A DNA stretch of 64,000 nucleotides from Candidatus Eremiobacter antarcticus (GTDB lineage Bacteria; Vulcanimicrobiota; Vulcanimicrobiia; Eremiobacterales; Eremiobacteraceae), in assembly GCA_003244105.1 (NCBI GenBank), contig QHBK01000019.1:186001-250000 (forward strand), read 5' to 3'. Below, in pieces: positions 26,570 through 35,517 of this stretch. The notes below the pieces were generated by a model that saw nothing but the letters and a program-made list of their open reading frames with translations, was not told where the DNA came from and did not search any database. The position numbers and the translations under genes were made by a program. The stretch's first letter is position 1. The number at the start of each line of letters is the position of its first letter.

Positions 26570-28194
26570 AGATCTGGGGCGGCATCGAGTGCACCGTCAA
26601 TCGCGTCGGTGACACGTTCTATGATCAACTGGAGCGCAACGGTCACGCGCGCAGGCTTGGCGATCTGGATCTTATCGCACAGCTGGGCATCCGCACGCTG
26701 CGCTATCCCTTGTTGTGGGAGCGCATCGCTCCGAACGGCATTCGAAAAGCCGACTGGTCGTGGCCTGACGAGCGTCTGAACCGGCTGCGCGAGCTTGGCA
26801 TCGAGCCGATCGTGGGCCTCATGCACCATGGCAGCGGGCCCGCATACACGAGCCTGCTCGACGACCATTTGCCCCACAAGCTGGCCGAGTTCGCCGACGC
26901 TGTCGCTCGGCGCTATCCGTGGTTGCGGTTTTTCACGCCCGTGAACGAACCGCTCACGACGGCCCGCTTCAGCGCGCTGTACGGCCTGTGGTATCCTCAC
27001 GAGCGCAGCGACGAAGCCTTCTTGCGCGCGCTCCTCAATGAATGCGCGGCGGTGCGTTTGGCCATGGCTGCCATCCGCGAGTCGATACCTGAAGCGAAAC
27101 TCGTGCAGACGGAAGACGTCGGCAAGACACACAGCACGGACCGCATGCGGTACCAGGCAAATTTTGACAACGCACGCCGCTGGTTGACGTTCGATCTGCT
27201 GACGGGCCGCATCGGCGAAAACCCGTTGATGCTAAACTATTTGGGCGCACACGGGTTCACCGCTCAGCTGGACGATTTCTGTGCGGCGCCCTGTCCGCCG
27301 GATCTCATCGGCCTCAACTACTACGTGACGAGCGAGCGATTTCTCGACGAACGCATCGAGCGCCATCCCGAAGCGGCCCACGGCGGCAACGCCTTCGAGC
27401 GCTACGCCGATGTCGCGGCGGTCAGAGCCTGCGACGACGCGCCGCTCGGAGTGGCGCACTGCGCTGCCGAGGTGTGGCAGCGCTACCGCCTTCCGCTTGT
27501 GATCACCGAAGTGCACCTTGGCTGCACGCCCGAAGAGCAGCTGCGTTGGCTGAGCGACATCCACGAGGCAGCCCGACAAGTTAGGGGATCAGGCGCCGAC
27601 CTGCGCGCTATCACCGCGTGGTCCTTGTTCGGATCTTTCGACTGGAACAGCTTGCTGACCAGAGATCTCGGCATCTATGAAGCCGGCGCTTTCGACGTCC
27701 GCTGCGATCCGCCGCGACCGACGGCCCTTGCAAGCGCTATTAGGAGGCTCGCGACCAACCGAGGCTGCGATCATCCGGTGCTGGACTCGCCGGGCTGGTG
27801 GCGGCGCGTGCTGCGTTTCGAAGCGAATCCTCATATTCTGGGACTGCCGCGAGGCGCAAGCGTTGTTCGGAGGCGCAGGCCGCGCCCCGTCGCCATCCTC
27901 GGCTGCCCGCCGGCGTTGACGAGCCGCGTTCGAGCAATCTGCCACATACGGGGCATCACGTGCGTATTCGCGAGGGCCGCGATTTGGCGGAAGCTGGCTG
28001 CGAGAGTGCGGCCGTGGGCAGTGTTGGATTTCACGCGCCGCGGCGCGCGCGATGACGTACGAGCTGCATGTGTGAATGCCAGCACGCGTTACGCCTCGGT
28101 GGCGGATGACGCGGATGAAAAAATTCATGAGGTGATCAACGCCGCTTTGGACTGTCTGGTCCATGGGGAGCAACTTCAGCTGGCGTCTTCTTGA
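26554..28194 (+). CDS. GH1-family glycosidase-like protein with eroded RmlD-like C-terminus
   Basis: 546 residues. The first 420 form a GH1 (beta-glucosidase type) TIM barrel. It has the acid/base motif FTPVNEP with Glu132, the nucleophile motif LVITEVH with Glu319, and LNYYVTS between. Relatives are fused to an RmlD-like (dTDP-4-dehydrorhamnose reductase) NAD domain. Here the tail (about 445-546) starts RPVAILGCPPALTSRVRAICHIRGI, the position of the Rossmann glycine motif, but the GxxGxxG glycines are gone and the domain is cut to about 100 residues. Probable role: trimming or remodelling the glycan made with the two genes upstream. It overlaps glf by 16 bases. Confidence 0.8.
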   Translation: MDSRLEIWGGIECTVNRVGDTFYDQLERNGHARRLGDLDLIAQLGIRTLRYPLLWERIAPNGIRKADWSWPDERLNRLRELGIEPIVGLMHHGSGPAYTSLLDDHLPHKLAEFADAVARRYPWLRFFTPVNEPLTTARFSALYGLWYPHERSDEAFLRALLNECAAVRLAMAAIRESIPEAKLVQTEDVGKTHSTDRMRYQANFDNARRWLTFDLLTGRIGENPLMLNYLGAHGFTAQLDDFCAAPCPPDLIGLNYYVTSERFLDERIERHPEAAHGGNAFERYADVAAVRACDDAPLGVAHCAAEVWQRYRLPLVITEVHLGCTPEEQLRWLSDIHEAARQVRGSGADLRAITAWSLFGSFDWNSLLTRDLGIYEAGAFDVRCDPPRPTALASAIRRLATNRGCDHPVLDSPGWWRRVLRFEANPHILGLPRGASVVRRRRPRPVAILGCPPALTSRVRAICHIRGITCVFARAAIWRKLAARVRPWAVLDFTRRGARDDVRAACVNASTRYASVADDADEKIHEVINAALDCLVHGEQLQLASS

Positions 28195-28302
28195 GCGTCG
28201 CTAGGTTCATCAAATTCTCACTGTTATTTTCGAAAGCACTGCGTTAGGATACGAAACAATATCACGCGAGGCGTGTCCAACTGGTAGCAGTCGGGCGGGC
28301 AC

Positions 28303-29661
28303 ATGCGCAAGTTCGCTGTCGAAGATAAACGCGCAAGGCTAGCCGTTTGGAGCCTATTAGTAGGCTGCGTCGTGCTGGCTGCATGCAGCGGGCGCTCAAG
28401 TCTCACTCCGCCGGCAAGACCAAGTGCCGCCACCGCCGGCCACAAAACACGCCAGAACGCTACCGCTCCGCCTCTCTGGACGTGGCCGTTCGAGCCCGCA
28501 GAGGCGCCCGAGCCTGAACCGTCGGGCGTTCCCGGCGTCGCCTGCGATCCGCATTATCGTTGGGCGATCAAGACGCTGGCGGATGTTGCGGCCCCGCAAG
28601 TGAACCTGCAGCCGGTGACCACTACGATTGCCGCGCTGCGCGCGGTTCCACCGCCCACGCCGTTTCCGCTCCCCAGCGAGTACCCGACCCGCATCTCGCC
28701 GTTCGAGTTCACCACCTACCAACTCACGGGTGTGACCGTGGTGGAGATCTATCCGGCCGGCAGCGATCAGGACCACCATGTGATCTTGCAGGACGGAAGC
28801 GGCAACCAGTTCATCGCCGAAAGCGCGTTGACGGCCTGCGCAAGCGGCACCATCGTGAGCGCGCAGATGACGACGGTGCGCGACTTCATAGATTCCCAGT
28901 GGGATTTCAGCTCGGGTAACCCCGTCTTCCCGAATGTCATTGTCACGGTTACAGGCGTGGGATTCTTCGACCCTTATAACGGCGTTCCGCATCCGCAAAG
29001 CGGCGCGGAGCTGCATCCGCTGCTCTCGTTCATGTTGGGAACTCCCGGTCCATCGGTAAGCCCGTCGGCCTCCCCGTCGCCCTCTCCGAGCCCCAGCGCG
29101 TCTCCATCCAGCTCGCCAAGCCCGTCGCCCAGCCCGAGCAAGTCGCCTTTGCCCACTCCCTCGCCGACGTTCACGACGCTCACCGACACCGGGTCGGTGC
29201 ATGCCATCGACATCTACGGCACGGCGCCGCCCAACCTGATGGTTGTGATCTCGCCCGGCTCGCCGTGTCCGACCATCGATGCGTATGGGTCGCATGGGGG
29301 CATCAAACTGGGCGATGAAGTCGTAGCCACCGGGCCCGCCAGCGGCTGCAGCTATATCGAGCCAGCGGTCATCTCGTTGGCGACGCCCACCCCGACCCCC
29401 ACGCCGACGCCTACTGCCACGCCCTTAACCGAGGTCGGCACTGTGAAAGCCATCGACATCTACGGCACCTCGCCGCCCAACCGCATGGTCGTGATCTCGC
29501 CGGGCTCACCGTGTCCGACGATCGATGCGTACGGGAAGCATAAGAAGATACACGTCGGGGATACGGTCAGCGCGACCGGGCCGAACAACGGTTGCACTTA
29601 CATCGATCCTGCCGCCATCACGAAGATCCAAGCTTCGCCGAGCCCCACCCCGTCAGGCTAG
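28303..29661 (+). CDS. Secreted lipoprotein with two OB-like repeat domains
   Basis: 452 residues. Signal and lipobox VLAACSG (cleavage near residue 27). The N-terminal region (about 90-250) is uncharacterised. A Ser/Pro linker of about 45 residues leads to two copies of a domain of about 70 residues at about 285-355 and 375-445. They read TGSVHAIDIYGTAPPNLMVV and VGTVKAIDIYGTSPPNRMVV, each followed by SPGSPCPTIDAYG, separated by a PTPTPTPTP linker. The same domain opens the riboswitch-controlled phosphoesterase at 22833-24113. Function unknown; the small beta-barrel (OB-like) fold is a guess from strand pattern and length. Confidence 0.75.
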   Translation: MRKFAVEDKRARLAVWSLLVGCVVLAACSGRSSLTPPARPSAATAGHKTRQNATAPPLWTWPFEPAEAPEPEPSGVPGVACDPHYRWAIKTLADVAAPQVNLQPVTTTIAALRAVPPPTPFPLPSEYPTRISPFEFTTYQLTGVTVVEIYPAGSDQDHHVILQDGSGNQFIAESALTACASGTIVSAQMTTVRDFIDSQWDFSSGNPVFPNVIVTVTGVGFFDPYNGVPHPQSGAELHPLLSFMLGTPGPSVSPSASPSPSPSPSASPSSSPSPSPSPSKSPLPTPSPTFTTLTDTGSVHAIDIYGTAPPNLMVVISPGSPCPTIDAYGSHGGIKLGDEVVATGPASGCSYIEPAVISLATPTPTPTPTPTATPLTEVGTVKAIDIYGTSPPNRMVVISPGSPCPTIDAYGKHKKIHVGDTVSATGPNNGCTYIDPAAITKIQASPSPTPSG

Positions 29662-29830
29662 CCTCTTCGGTTTCCTTGCCGGCGCCTTATCACGCCACGT
29701 CCGACCTTGCAATGAGCGTACATAGGTTCTTTCTACGACGAGCGGACAACTGGTAATGCCGCGTCAGATGTCTCCTTGCTGGTAAGCTGGCCGCAGGGTC
29801 TGAGAGCGCTTTTCGCCTAAGCAGCCTGCA

Positions 29831-30825
29831 ATGCGGATGCTGCGGCTATTGTGTGTCACAAGCATGGTGCTGCTCTCTGCCGCCTGCGGCTCTTCTCAGC
29901 TGATGCCGTCGAACACCGGAAAAGGTGCTCAAGGTGTATCTTCTCAGCCGGCTGCCTCAACTGCTGTTCAATGGCACGTCTTCAGAATTTCCTCACCTCA
30001 CCCATATCCTATCGATATCACGGAAGGTCCTGACGGTGCCTTATGGTTCACGGAATACCCGAGCGGCATAGGACGCATAACGGTCAACGGTCACATCACT
30101 GAGTATAAAATTCCGACCACTTACAGCTTGCCATCGAAAATAATCCGGGGGCCGGATAACAACCTGTGGTTCAATGAGCAAGGGCGTCCAAAATCGGGCG
30201 AATCACGCCGCAGGGAGTTATCACAGAATTTTCGCTCCCGTCCGGAATTGTGGGCGGCATGACGGGCGGACCTCACCAAAGCATATGGTTCACGGAAGGC
30301 AACAAGATAATACGGCGTTCCGCGTCCGGCGAGATCACCGAAATCAGCACTCCGACGCCGTTAGCCGGCGCTGCGAACATCACCGAGGGAGCCGACGGCG
30401 CCCTTTGGTTCACCGAGACGATAGCGGCTAAGGTCGCCAGGATCACGGAAGCCGGTGCATTCACTGAATTTGACATGCCACCCGGGAGCCAACCCGACGT
30501 GATCGCAGCGGGTGGTGACGGAGCGGTGTGGTTCTCTGAAGATATCTACCCGGCCGTCTTGCGAATAACCACCTCAGGCTCTGTCAATAGCTTCCGAACC
30601 TCGGATCTCATCGGTGACATAGCACCAGGGCGAAACAATAGCATATGGTACACGCTGCCCAACCATGGCAAAATCGGACGGATCACAAACACCGTGACCG
30701 AGTTTGGCTTGCCGGCGAACTGCGGGTTGCCCGTTGCCCCCGAGGGCATTGTTGTGGACCACAATGGAAATGTCTGGTTCACGGATCTTCTGAACGGGCA
30801 GATCGTGGAAGCTGTAGGTTTGTGA
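29831..30825 (+). pseudogene. Streptogramin-lyase-like (Vgb) beta-propeller lipoprotein, one frameshift
   Basis: A lipoprotein signal ends LLSAACGSS. Blades of a Vgb/NHL-type propeller follow, each with a GxDGALWFTE-like motif (EGPDGALWFTEYPSGIGRIT, EGADGALWFTET, DHNGNVWFTD). The first frame ends with unrelated residues at 30262. Adding one G to GGG at 30182-30184 restores SKIGRITPQGVITEFSLPSG and joins it to the second frame (30250-30825). Without that indel the protein would be about 330 residues. Streptogramin-lyase activity should not be assumed: most such secreted propellers are binding proteins of unknown ligand. Confidence 0.75.
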
Positions 30826-31028
30826 GCATTCTGTTCCTGCCTGAAGCAATCACCCGAAACAACGGCCACATCTTCAAGACTGGAACATTCCAAACTCAGT
30901 CAATCGGATAGTACCGGACCGCCAGTGACTGGCGCCGCTCGAGAGCCTACGTTGCACGCTGTCATCTTCATACCAAGACACGGGCCGTCTGAAACAATCG
31001 TGTTCCCGCCTAGGTAGTCGGAGCCAAG

Positions 31029-31775
31029 ATGTCAGAACGCTCCGTTGAAACATCGCCCCAACTTTATGCACGGATCGGCGGGTGGCTATATCTGGTCACT
31101 ATAGTAGCCGGCGTCTTCGCCGAATTCTTCGTGCGTTCCAAACTGATCGTTTCAGGAGACGCGACGGCTACTGCGCACAACATCATGGCTTCCGAGCGAC
31201 TGTGGCGGTTCGGCTTCGCAGCCGATCTCGTCGGGGTCTTGTGCTACGTCGCGGTAACGTTGATTCTTTATGTATTGCTCAGGCCCGTGAACAGGGATAT
31301 TTCCCTGCTGGCAGCGTTTACGAGCTTGGTGGGCTGCATCATTTTAGGCTTCGACGGACTCGCTCACTTTGCACCCCTACTTCTTTTGGGGGGCGCCGAC
31401 TATTTGAAGGCCTTTGACCAGCATCAACTCCAGGCCTTAGCTTTGTTCTCTCTCAAGCTGCATGCATATGGCTACGACCTCAGCATAGTGTTCTTCAGCT
31501 TTTATGTTCTCTTGCTTGGATATTTGATCTTCAGATCGGGCTATTTGCCCAAATTTCTGGGCGTTCTGCTCGCGATCGAATTCGTATGCAGTCTCACCAA
31601 CAGCTTGGCGGGCTTCTTGGCTCCCGCATTCGCGGCGACGCTGCCCGCGGCGCTCTTAGCGCCTGGCGCCGTTGCGGAGTCAGCGCTTTGCTTGTGGCTG
31701 ATCGTCATGGGAGTCAATGTTGCGAAGTGGAAGGAGAAAGCAAACCTCCCAGCTGGGAAGCCGGCAGCTCTATGA
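31029..31775 (+). CDS. DUF4386 integral membrane protein
   Basis: 248 residues with six or seven hydrophobic helices. DUF4386 features are ARIGGWLYLVTIVAGVFAEFF at the start, HNIMASERLWRFGFAADLVG, YVLLRPVNRDISLLAAF, and LIFRSGYLPKFLGVLLAI. Function unknown. A second DUF4386 gene begins within its last codons (31772, ATGA overlap), so the two arose as a tandem pair. Confidence 0.85.
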   Translation: MSERSVETSPQLYARIGGWLYLVTIVAGVFAEFFVRSKLIVSGDATATAHNIMASERLWRFGFAADLVGVLCYVAVTLILYVLLRPVNRDISLLAAFTSLVGCIILGFDGLAHFAPLLLLGGADYLKAFDQHQLQALALFSLKLHAYGYDLSIVFFSFYVLLLGYLIFRSGYLPKFLGVLLAIEFVCSLTNSLAGFLAPAFAATLPAALLAPGAVAESALCLWLIVMGVNVAKWKEKANLPAGKPAAL

Positions 31776-32362
31776 TCGACCAGTCTCAGAGAACAGCTGC
31801 CAAAGTCGTCGGCATCGCTTACCTGGCGATGAATGCGACCGCAATCCTCGGTTTCTTTGTCGACAAGCTCGTCGTGCACGGCGATGCCGCGAGGACGGCC
31901 GCCAACATCATGGCATCGGAGCGGCTCTTTCGCGTCAGCATCGTCAGCGATCTTTTTGTCTGGATAGCCGATGCAGCGATGATCGTCGCTCTCTATGTGA
32001 TCCTCAGGCCGATAAATCGCAACGTCGCCTTGCTTGCGGCAGCCTGGAGGCTGGTAGAGACTTCAGTGCTGGCCGTTGCAACGCTCAACAGACTGAACGC
32101 TCTGCCGCTCTTGCTTGGTACTGACTACTTGCGGGCATTTGGAGCAGCTCGATTGCACGCGTTAGGGATGCTCTCGCTTGGTGCATATGCTGCGGACTAC
32201 AACGTCGGTTTGATATTTTTTGGTTTGGGATTCTCTATGCCGTCGGAGGCTTCGCGAACGGTTCGATTCTGGGAACCGTCGACGCTTACAATCCCACAAC
32301 GAATAGCTGGACACCCAAGGCGTCGATGCCGACCCCACGTCAAGATATGGGCGTCGGCGTGA
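31772..32362 (+). pseudogene. Second DUF4386 gene, 3' end replaced
   Basis: Begins MIDQSQRTAAKVVGIAYLAM and follows the upstream DUF4386 paralogue (NIMASERLFRVSIVSDLF, YVILRPINRNVALLAAAWR) up to NVGLIFFGL at 32227, just before the family's LLLGYLIFRSGYLP block. From there the frame reads unrelated sequence, while the same DNA in another frame encodes a Kelch repeat. The two C-terminal helices are lost, so the product is probably non-functional. Confidence 0.75.
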
Positions 32363-32589
32363 TCAACGGGGTTCTCTATGCTGTCGGAGGCGTTTCAACC
32401 CCGGGGGTCGACGAAGGCTCGAGCGCCGTGGAAGCTTATGATCCATCAACAAACAGCTGGACTTCTAAGATGAGCATGCCTACGGCGCGTTTCGGTCTGG
32501 CCGTGCCCGTTGTTGGTGCTAGCCTCTATGCCGTTGGCGGTTTCCACGAACCCACGGAACTGAACACGGTTGAAGAGTACCAGCCCTAG
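32230..32589 (+). pseudogene. 3' fragment of a Kelch-repeat protein
   Basis: In frame 1 from 32230 the DNA encodes ILYAVGGF, then VDAYNPTTNSWTPKASMPTP, then VLYAVGG, VEAYDPSTNSWTSKMSMPTA, and SLYAVGGFHEP. These are about two and a half Kelch propeller blades, ending at a normal stop (32587-32589). There is no start, signal peptide or upstream half. It abuts the truncated DUF4386 gene without a gap, so a deletion or recombination probably joined two genes here. Confidence 0.75.
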
Positions 32590-32627
32590 CGCGTTTGCGT
32601 GTAATCAGGCGAGATATAGGGTGCACT

Positions 32628-32750
32628 ATGAGTTGGAACGAAGAACTAACAACCAAGCTAGGGGTCGCTCAGGCTGCCGCTCCAGCCATTGGAAACCTTC
32701 AAGCGAATCAAAAATTAGGCGACGTTCGGAGCGGAACTGTGGTAGTATGA
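32628..32750 (+). CDS. Possible 40-residue ORF of unknown function
   Basis: Reads MSWNEELTTKLGVAQAAAPA and continues to a TGA at 32748-32750. No convincing ribosome-binding site, no family. It could be a remnant, like its Kelch and DUF4386 neighbours. The rest of 32590-32873 shows nothing else I can support. Confidence 0.2.
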   Translation: MSWNEELTTKLGVAQAAAPAIGNLQANQKLGDVRSGTVVV

Positions 32751-32886
32751 GCGTACAGCGACTCTAAGCATTGAACAAATCGTCGCCCTAAGATTAGCGC
32801 TCTGCGCGAATCTATCAAGCCGGGCGGTTCTTTTCCAACACTTACGCTTTCGACTGTGGACCAAGCCAACTCCAAGGAGTTGCCTA

Positions 32887-33207
32887 TTGCATGCTCGTTT
32901 TGTAACCCTCAACCTGAAGCCGGATCGGCTCGATGACCTCACCGAAGCAATGAACAATCAGTTGCTTCCTCTCCTCAAGAAACAGACCGGCTTCAAGGAT
33001 CTCATCACAGTCGCCGGTCCCAGCAGGACAAAAGCTGTTGCCATCAGCCTGTGGGACAAAAAAGAGAGCGCTGATTCCTACAATAGTACGACCTATCCTG
33101 AAGTGGTGAAGATGCTTTCGAATTTTCTCGAAGGGCCTCCCCAAATCGAAGTCTACGACGTGGTGGCATCCACGTTGCACAAGCTCCCGACTCTGTCGGC
33201 GGTCTAG
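32887..33207 (+). CDS. ABM-domain (antibiotic biosynthesis monooxygenase-like) protein
   Basis: 106 residues with a ferredoxin-like dimeric alpha/beta pattern: FVTLNLKPDRLDDLTEAMNN at the start, LLKKQTGFKDLITVAGPSRT, then SLWDKKESADSYN. That is the spacing of ABM/EthD-like small enzymes. The start is TTG 32887, supported by AAGGAG at 32874-32879. An ATG at 32891 is out of frame. A perfect intrinsic terminator follows, so it is a monocistronic gene. Its substrate cannot be told. Confidence 0.75.
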   Translation: MHARFVTLNLKPDRLDDLTEAMNNQLLPLLKKQTGFKDLITVAGPSRTKAVAISLWDKKESADSYNSTTYPEVVKMLSNFLEGPPQIEVYDVVASTLHKLPTLSAV

Positions 33208-33218
33208 AGTATCCCTGG

Positions 33219-33250
33219 GGGAACGGTCGACTGAGGCCGTTCCCTTTTTC
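33219..33250 (+). terminator. Intrinsic terminator
   Basis: GGGAACGG (33219-33226) pairs with CCGTTCCC (33237-33244), followed directly by TTTTTC, just after the ABM-protein gene. Confidence 0.9.
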
Positions 33251-33320
33251 AAATTTGATCCGGCTTGCCTCGGCTAGACCATGCTCCCCGCTGGATTCAG
33301 CCATTCAAAAGGATCTCTAA

Positions 33321-33596
33321 ATGTCACGTTTTTGGGCAGACGATCTCTTGCAGGTCATCAGGCGAGACTTCCAGGGCGAACATCAAGGTCGTAATCGGGT
33401 GATCATTGACGAGCGAACGTTCATCAGCATCAGGTTGAACGGCGACTTCGTCCAAGTGCAAGTAGGCGACCTGGATTCCTCGCCCGTCGATTTCCAAGCG
33501 TTCGAGTTCGATTCGGTTACGACATCGATCGATGACGCCGCTCGCAGCGTGCAACATTCCATCCGCTGCCTGCAGTCCAACAGCGAGGTTGCCTAG
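33321..33596 (+). CDS. Hypothetical 91-residue protein
   Basis: Not recognised. It begins MSRFWADDLLQVIRRDFQGE and has an acidic, strand-rich centre (RTFISIRLNGDFVQVQVGDL) and a helical end. No signal peptide or membrane segment. The next gene starts five bases after its stop, so the two probably form an operon. Confidence 0.5.
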   Translation: MSRFWADDLLQVIRRDFQGEHQGRNRVIIDERTFISIRLNGDFVQVQVGDLDSSPVDFQAFEFDSVTTSIDDAARSVQHSIRCLQSNSEVA

Positions 33597-33601
33597 CTGC
33601 A

Positions 33602-34051
33602 ATGACGCTGCCGCCGCTAACTTTCATGATAAACGCGCAAACCTTGGAGAACCTTTGCCGGAACTTGATCGCCCGCGCCTCCGATCACGAGGACGAAGCG
33701 CCAAGCGATTCCGGCGAAGCGGTCGAAGTTGCGATCGATGGGCCCGGGTACAACGCGGACAGTCTGTTCGACGGCCCGGTTGGTCACGGCTTCCGCGCCG
33801 GCCTGGACTTCGGGATCCATGTTGCCGCGGCGGTCGCCGGATATCCCTTTCGAGATCCTGCGGCGGACATCAGATCAGCGTTGGAACATGCAACGAGGCG
33901 GATGCGCGAGCTTCACACCGCGCAGACTGAAGAGACCGCGGGCGAGATGCGAACCCTTGATCAGCGTCGTGCTGAAATGCGAAGCCTGGCCAAAGATGAA
34001 CTGCGCCGCGGGCTCGAGCGAATCTCATTCCCTCCAGGCGACAAAAAATAG
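33602..34051 (+). CDS. Hypothetical 149-residue acidic protein
   Basis: Not recognised. An acidic N-terminal half (ASDHEDEAPSDSGEAVEV) leads to a Gly-rich stretch (GPGYNADSLFDGPVGHGF). A charged alpha-helical C-terminal half follows (about residues 85-140, RSALEHATRRMRELHTAQ onward) that may form a coiled coil. The spacing to the preceding hypothetical gene suggests co-expression. Confidence 0.5.
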   Translation: MTLPPLTFMINAQTLENLCRNLIARASDHEDEAPSDSGEAVEVAIDGPGYNADSLFDGPVGHGFRAGLDFGIHVAAAVAGYPFRDPAADIRSALEHATRRMRELHTAQTEETAGEMRTLDQRRAEMRSLAKDELRRGLERISFPPGDKK

Positions 34052-34103
34052 GGTCGCAGGCAATCCATGCACTCGCAAGCGGCAGATGCCGCAAACGGCG
34101 GTG

Positions 34104-34430
34104 TCATTGCTGAAGAGTGATGTCTATTTTCTGTCCGACGGCGCCCAACGGGGGCATGTCTAGCACGCCCGCAATTTTTCCGGCCCGCTCCTCGGCCGCC
34201 TCAGAGAACTCCCGACCCTCTCTCATCTCTACCGTAAGCCGCCACATCAGAACGCTGGCCGACGCTAGTTCAATGATGTGTCGAGTCCGAAGGCCATTAG
34301 GGTAAGGCTGTGCGCCGCCAGACCTGCTCCCACGGAGACAACGGCTTCAATCGTCATCCACGCCAGGGTGAACCATTCGAGCCGAAAATGCTGTGCCGAT
34401 CAGCTCCGCGCGGCTAGGAGAAGCGATCAT
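34104..34430 (-). pseudogene. Remnant of a cation-transporter (CDF-like) gene
   Basis: On the minus strand the pieces RLEWFTLAWMTIEAVVSVGAG, then AHSLTLMAFGLD, then IIELASASVLMWRLTVEMRE and AEERAGKIAGVL resemble the first helices of small CDF-like cation transporters. They occupy different frames. AAAA at 34385-34388 seems one base too long, and a second indel lies near 34268-34275. Homology stops after GVL, leaving about half a normal protein. Translation could begin at ATG 34430, 12 bases after the mntP-like stop, so it was probably the second gene of a metal-efflux pair. Confidence 0.6.
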
Positions 34431-34441
34431 GGTTGCACCCC

Positions 34442-35014
34442 CTAGAAGTTCCTTCCCAACTTCAAGGCAAGCAGCACACCTGCCATACCGATCAGCAGCA
34501 GCCCAGCCAGCGCCTCTGCTCTTTCCCGGGCCGCTTCGCCAAGGCGGTTTCCAAGTCGAACACCAAGCTGTGCAGCTACAAAAGCCTGAATGCCGATCCA
34601 GACGACCGTGATGAAAAGGGCGAGGCCAAGGAGACCTAGGCTTACGCCGATCGTCAACTCGTCGACGCTTATGCTTAATCCCAGATCAAAAATCGCAAGC
34701 CCTCGAACTTTAGACAACAGCTGTAGTCGCTTGGTTTCCTTGTCCTCATCCCGACTAGGTCGGAGCAATAAGACGCCCGCGACAAAAAGAAATGCGATTC
34801 CCGTGTAACCGGCGATACCGCCCAAGAATCGACCGAGCACGGCGCCCAGAAAAAATCCGACAATAGGCATGCCGGCCTCGAACGCTGAGAAAATGAGGCT
34901 TACGCGTAGGCGATCGCGAGAGCCCAGGCCCGCCACCCCAAGAGCTGCTGCCAAGGTGAAGGTGTCCACGGCTAGCGGCAAGAGCAATCCCGCGAGTAAG
35001 GCTAGATCTGTCAT
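34442..35014 (-). CDS. mntP: MntP-like manganese efflux pump
   Basis: 190 residues with six hydrophobic helices in two homologous halves. MntP features are PLAVDTFTLAAALGVAG in helix 1, AFEAGMPIVGFFLG in helix 2 and LGLSISVDELTIGVSLGLLG in helix 4, with membrane-embedded Asp and Glu expected to bind Mn2+. It is divergent from the arsR operon. The intergenic sequence was searched for a Mn2+ (yybP-ykoY) riboswitch and none was convincing. A broken cation transporter lies directly downstream. Confidence 0.85.
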   Translation of the reverse strand: MTDLALLAGLLLPLAVDTFTLAAALGVAGLGSRDRLRVSLIFSAFEAGMPIVGFFLGAVLGRFLGGIAGYTGIAFLFVAGVLLLRPSRDEDKETKRLQLLSKVRGLAIFDLGLSISVDELTIGVSLGLLGLALFITVVWIGIQAFVAAQLGVRLGNRLGEAARERAEALAGLLLIGMAGVLLALKLGRNF

Positions 35015-35152
35015 TGCGCCATCCCAGGCCGAAATTAGCTCAAAAAGCGGATACGTATGTTGAAAGTCCGTCCCTCTCGCGGGGGGATACAGCCGCTAAT
35101 CGGGGCTACGCAGAAGAGCTGGCTAACGTTCTTGCATTGAAGCAGTTATATA

Positions 35153-35181
35153 TTGACAAGCTTGAATGTAAGGTGTAATAT
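35153..35181 (+). promoter_or_regulatory. arsR promoter with internal palindromic operator
   Basis: TTGACA (35153-35158), 17-base spacer, TATAAT-like TAATAT (35176-35181): the best sigma-70-type promoter in the window. The palindrome CAAGCTTG (35157-35164) overlaps the -35 box, a suitable place for ArsR repression. Transcription should begin at or within a base or two of the ATG at 35188, giving a leaderless or nearly leaderless mRNA. Confidence 0.8.
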
Positions 35182-35187
35182 CGCTGC

Positions 35188-35517
35188 ATGCAAGGCAAAT
35201 GCTCGCCCAAGGTATACCGGCTGCAAAAAGAGCTGGCGGATGAGGCCGAGCTACTCAAAGCGGTTGCCGACATTCATCGGATGCGTATCCTCGCCACCCT
35301 AGCCCGCGCCGAGGGCGACGTCTGCGTCTGCGACCTGAACGCCAGCCTGCCGTTGCTGCAGCCCACGGTTTCTCACCATCTCAAGATCCTCAAAGATGCC
35401 GGCCTGGTCACTTCCGAGCGCCGAGGTACGTGGGTGTATCACCGTTTGAAAGCCGACGCCCGAAGTCGCTTGGAGAGCATACTCGACCTAATACTGCCGC
35501 AAAGGATAATGGCGTGA
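35188..35517 (+). CDS. arsR: ArsR/SmtB-family metalloid-responsive repressor
   Basis: 109-residue winged-helix repressor. The metal-site motif CVCDL (Cys46, Cys48) lies in the recognition-helix region and matches type-1 ArsR (ELCVCDL). An extra Cys5 near the N-terminus could be a third ligand. The helix-turn-helix reads LPLLQPTVSHHLKILKDAGL, and the wing RRGTWVYHRL. As(III) or Sb(III) is the expected inducer. The ATG at 35188 lies six bases after the -10 box, so no ribosome-binding site can exist. Its stop overlaps the GTG start of arsI (GTGA). Confidence 0.93.
   Translation: MQGKCSPKVYRLQKELADEAELLKAVADIHRMRILATLARAEGDVCVCDLNASLPLLQPTVSHHLKILKDAGLVTSERRGTWVYHRLKADARSRLESILDLILPQRIMA

Noticed and set aside
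35015-35187. Mn2+ (yybP-ykoY) riboswitch upstream of mntP
   Set aside because: The two conserved loop motifs could not be found on the minus strand.
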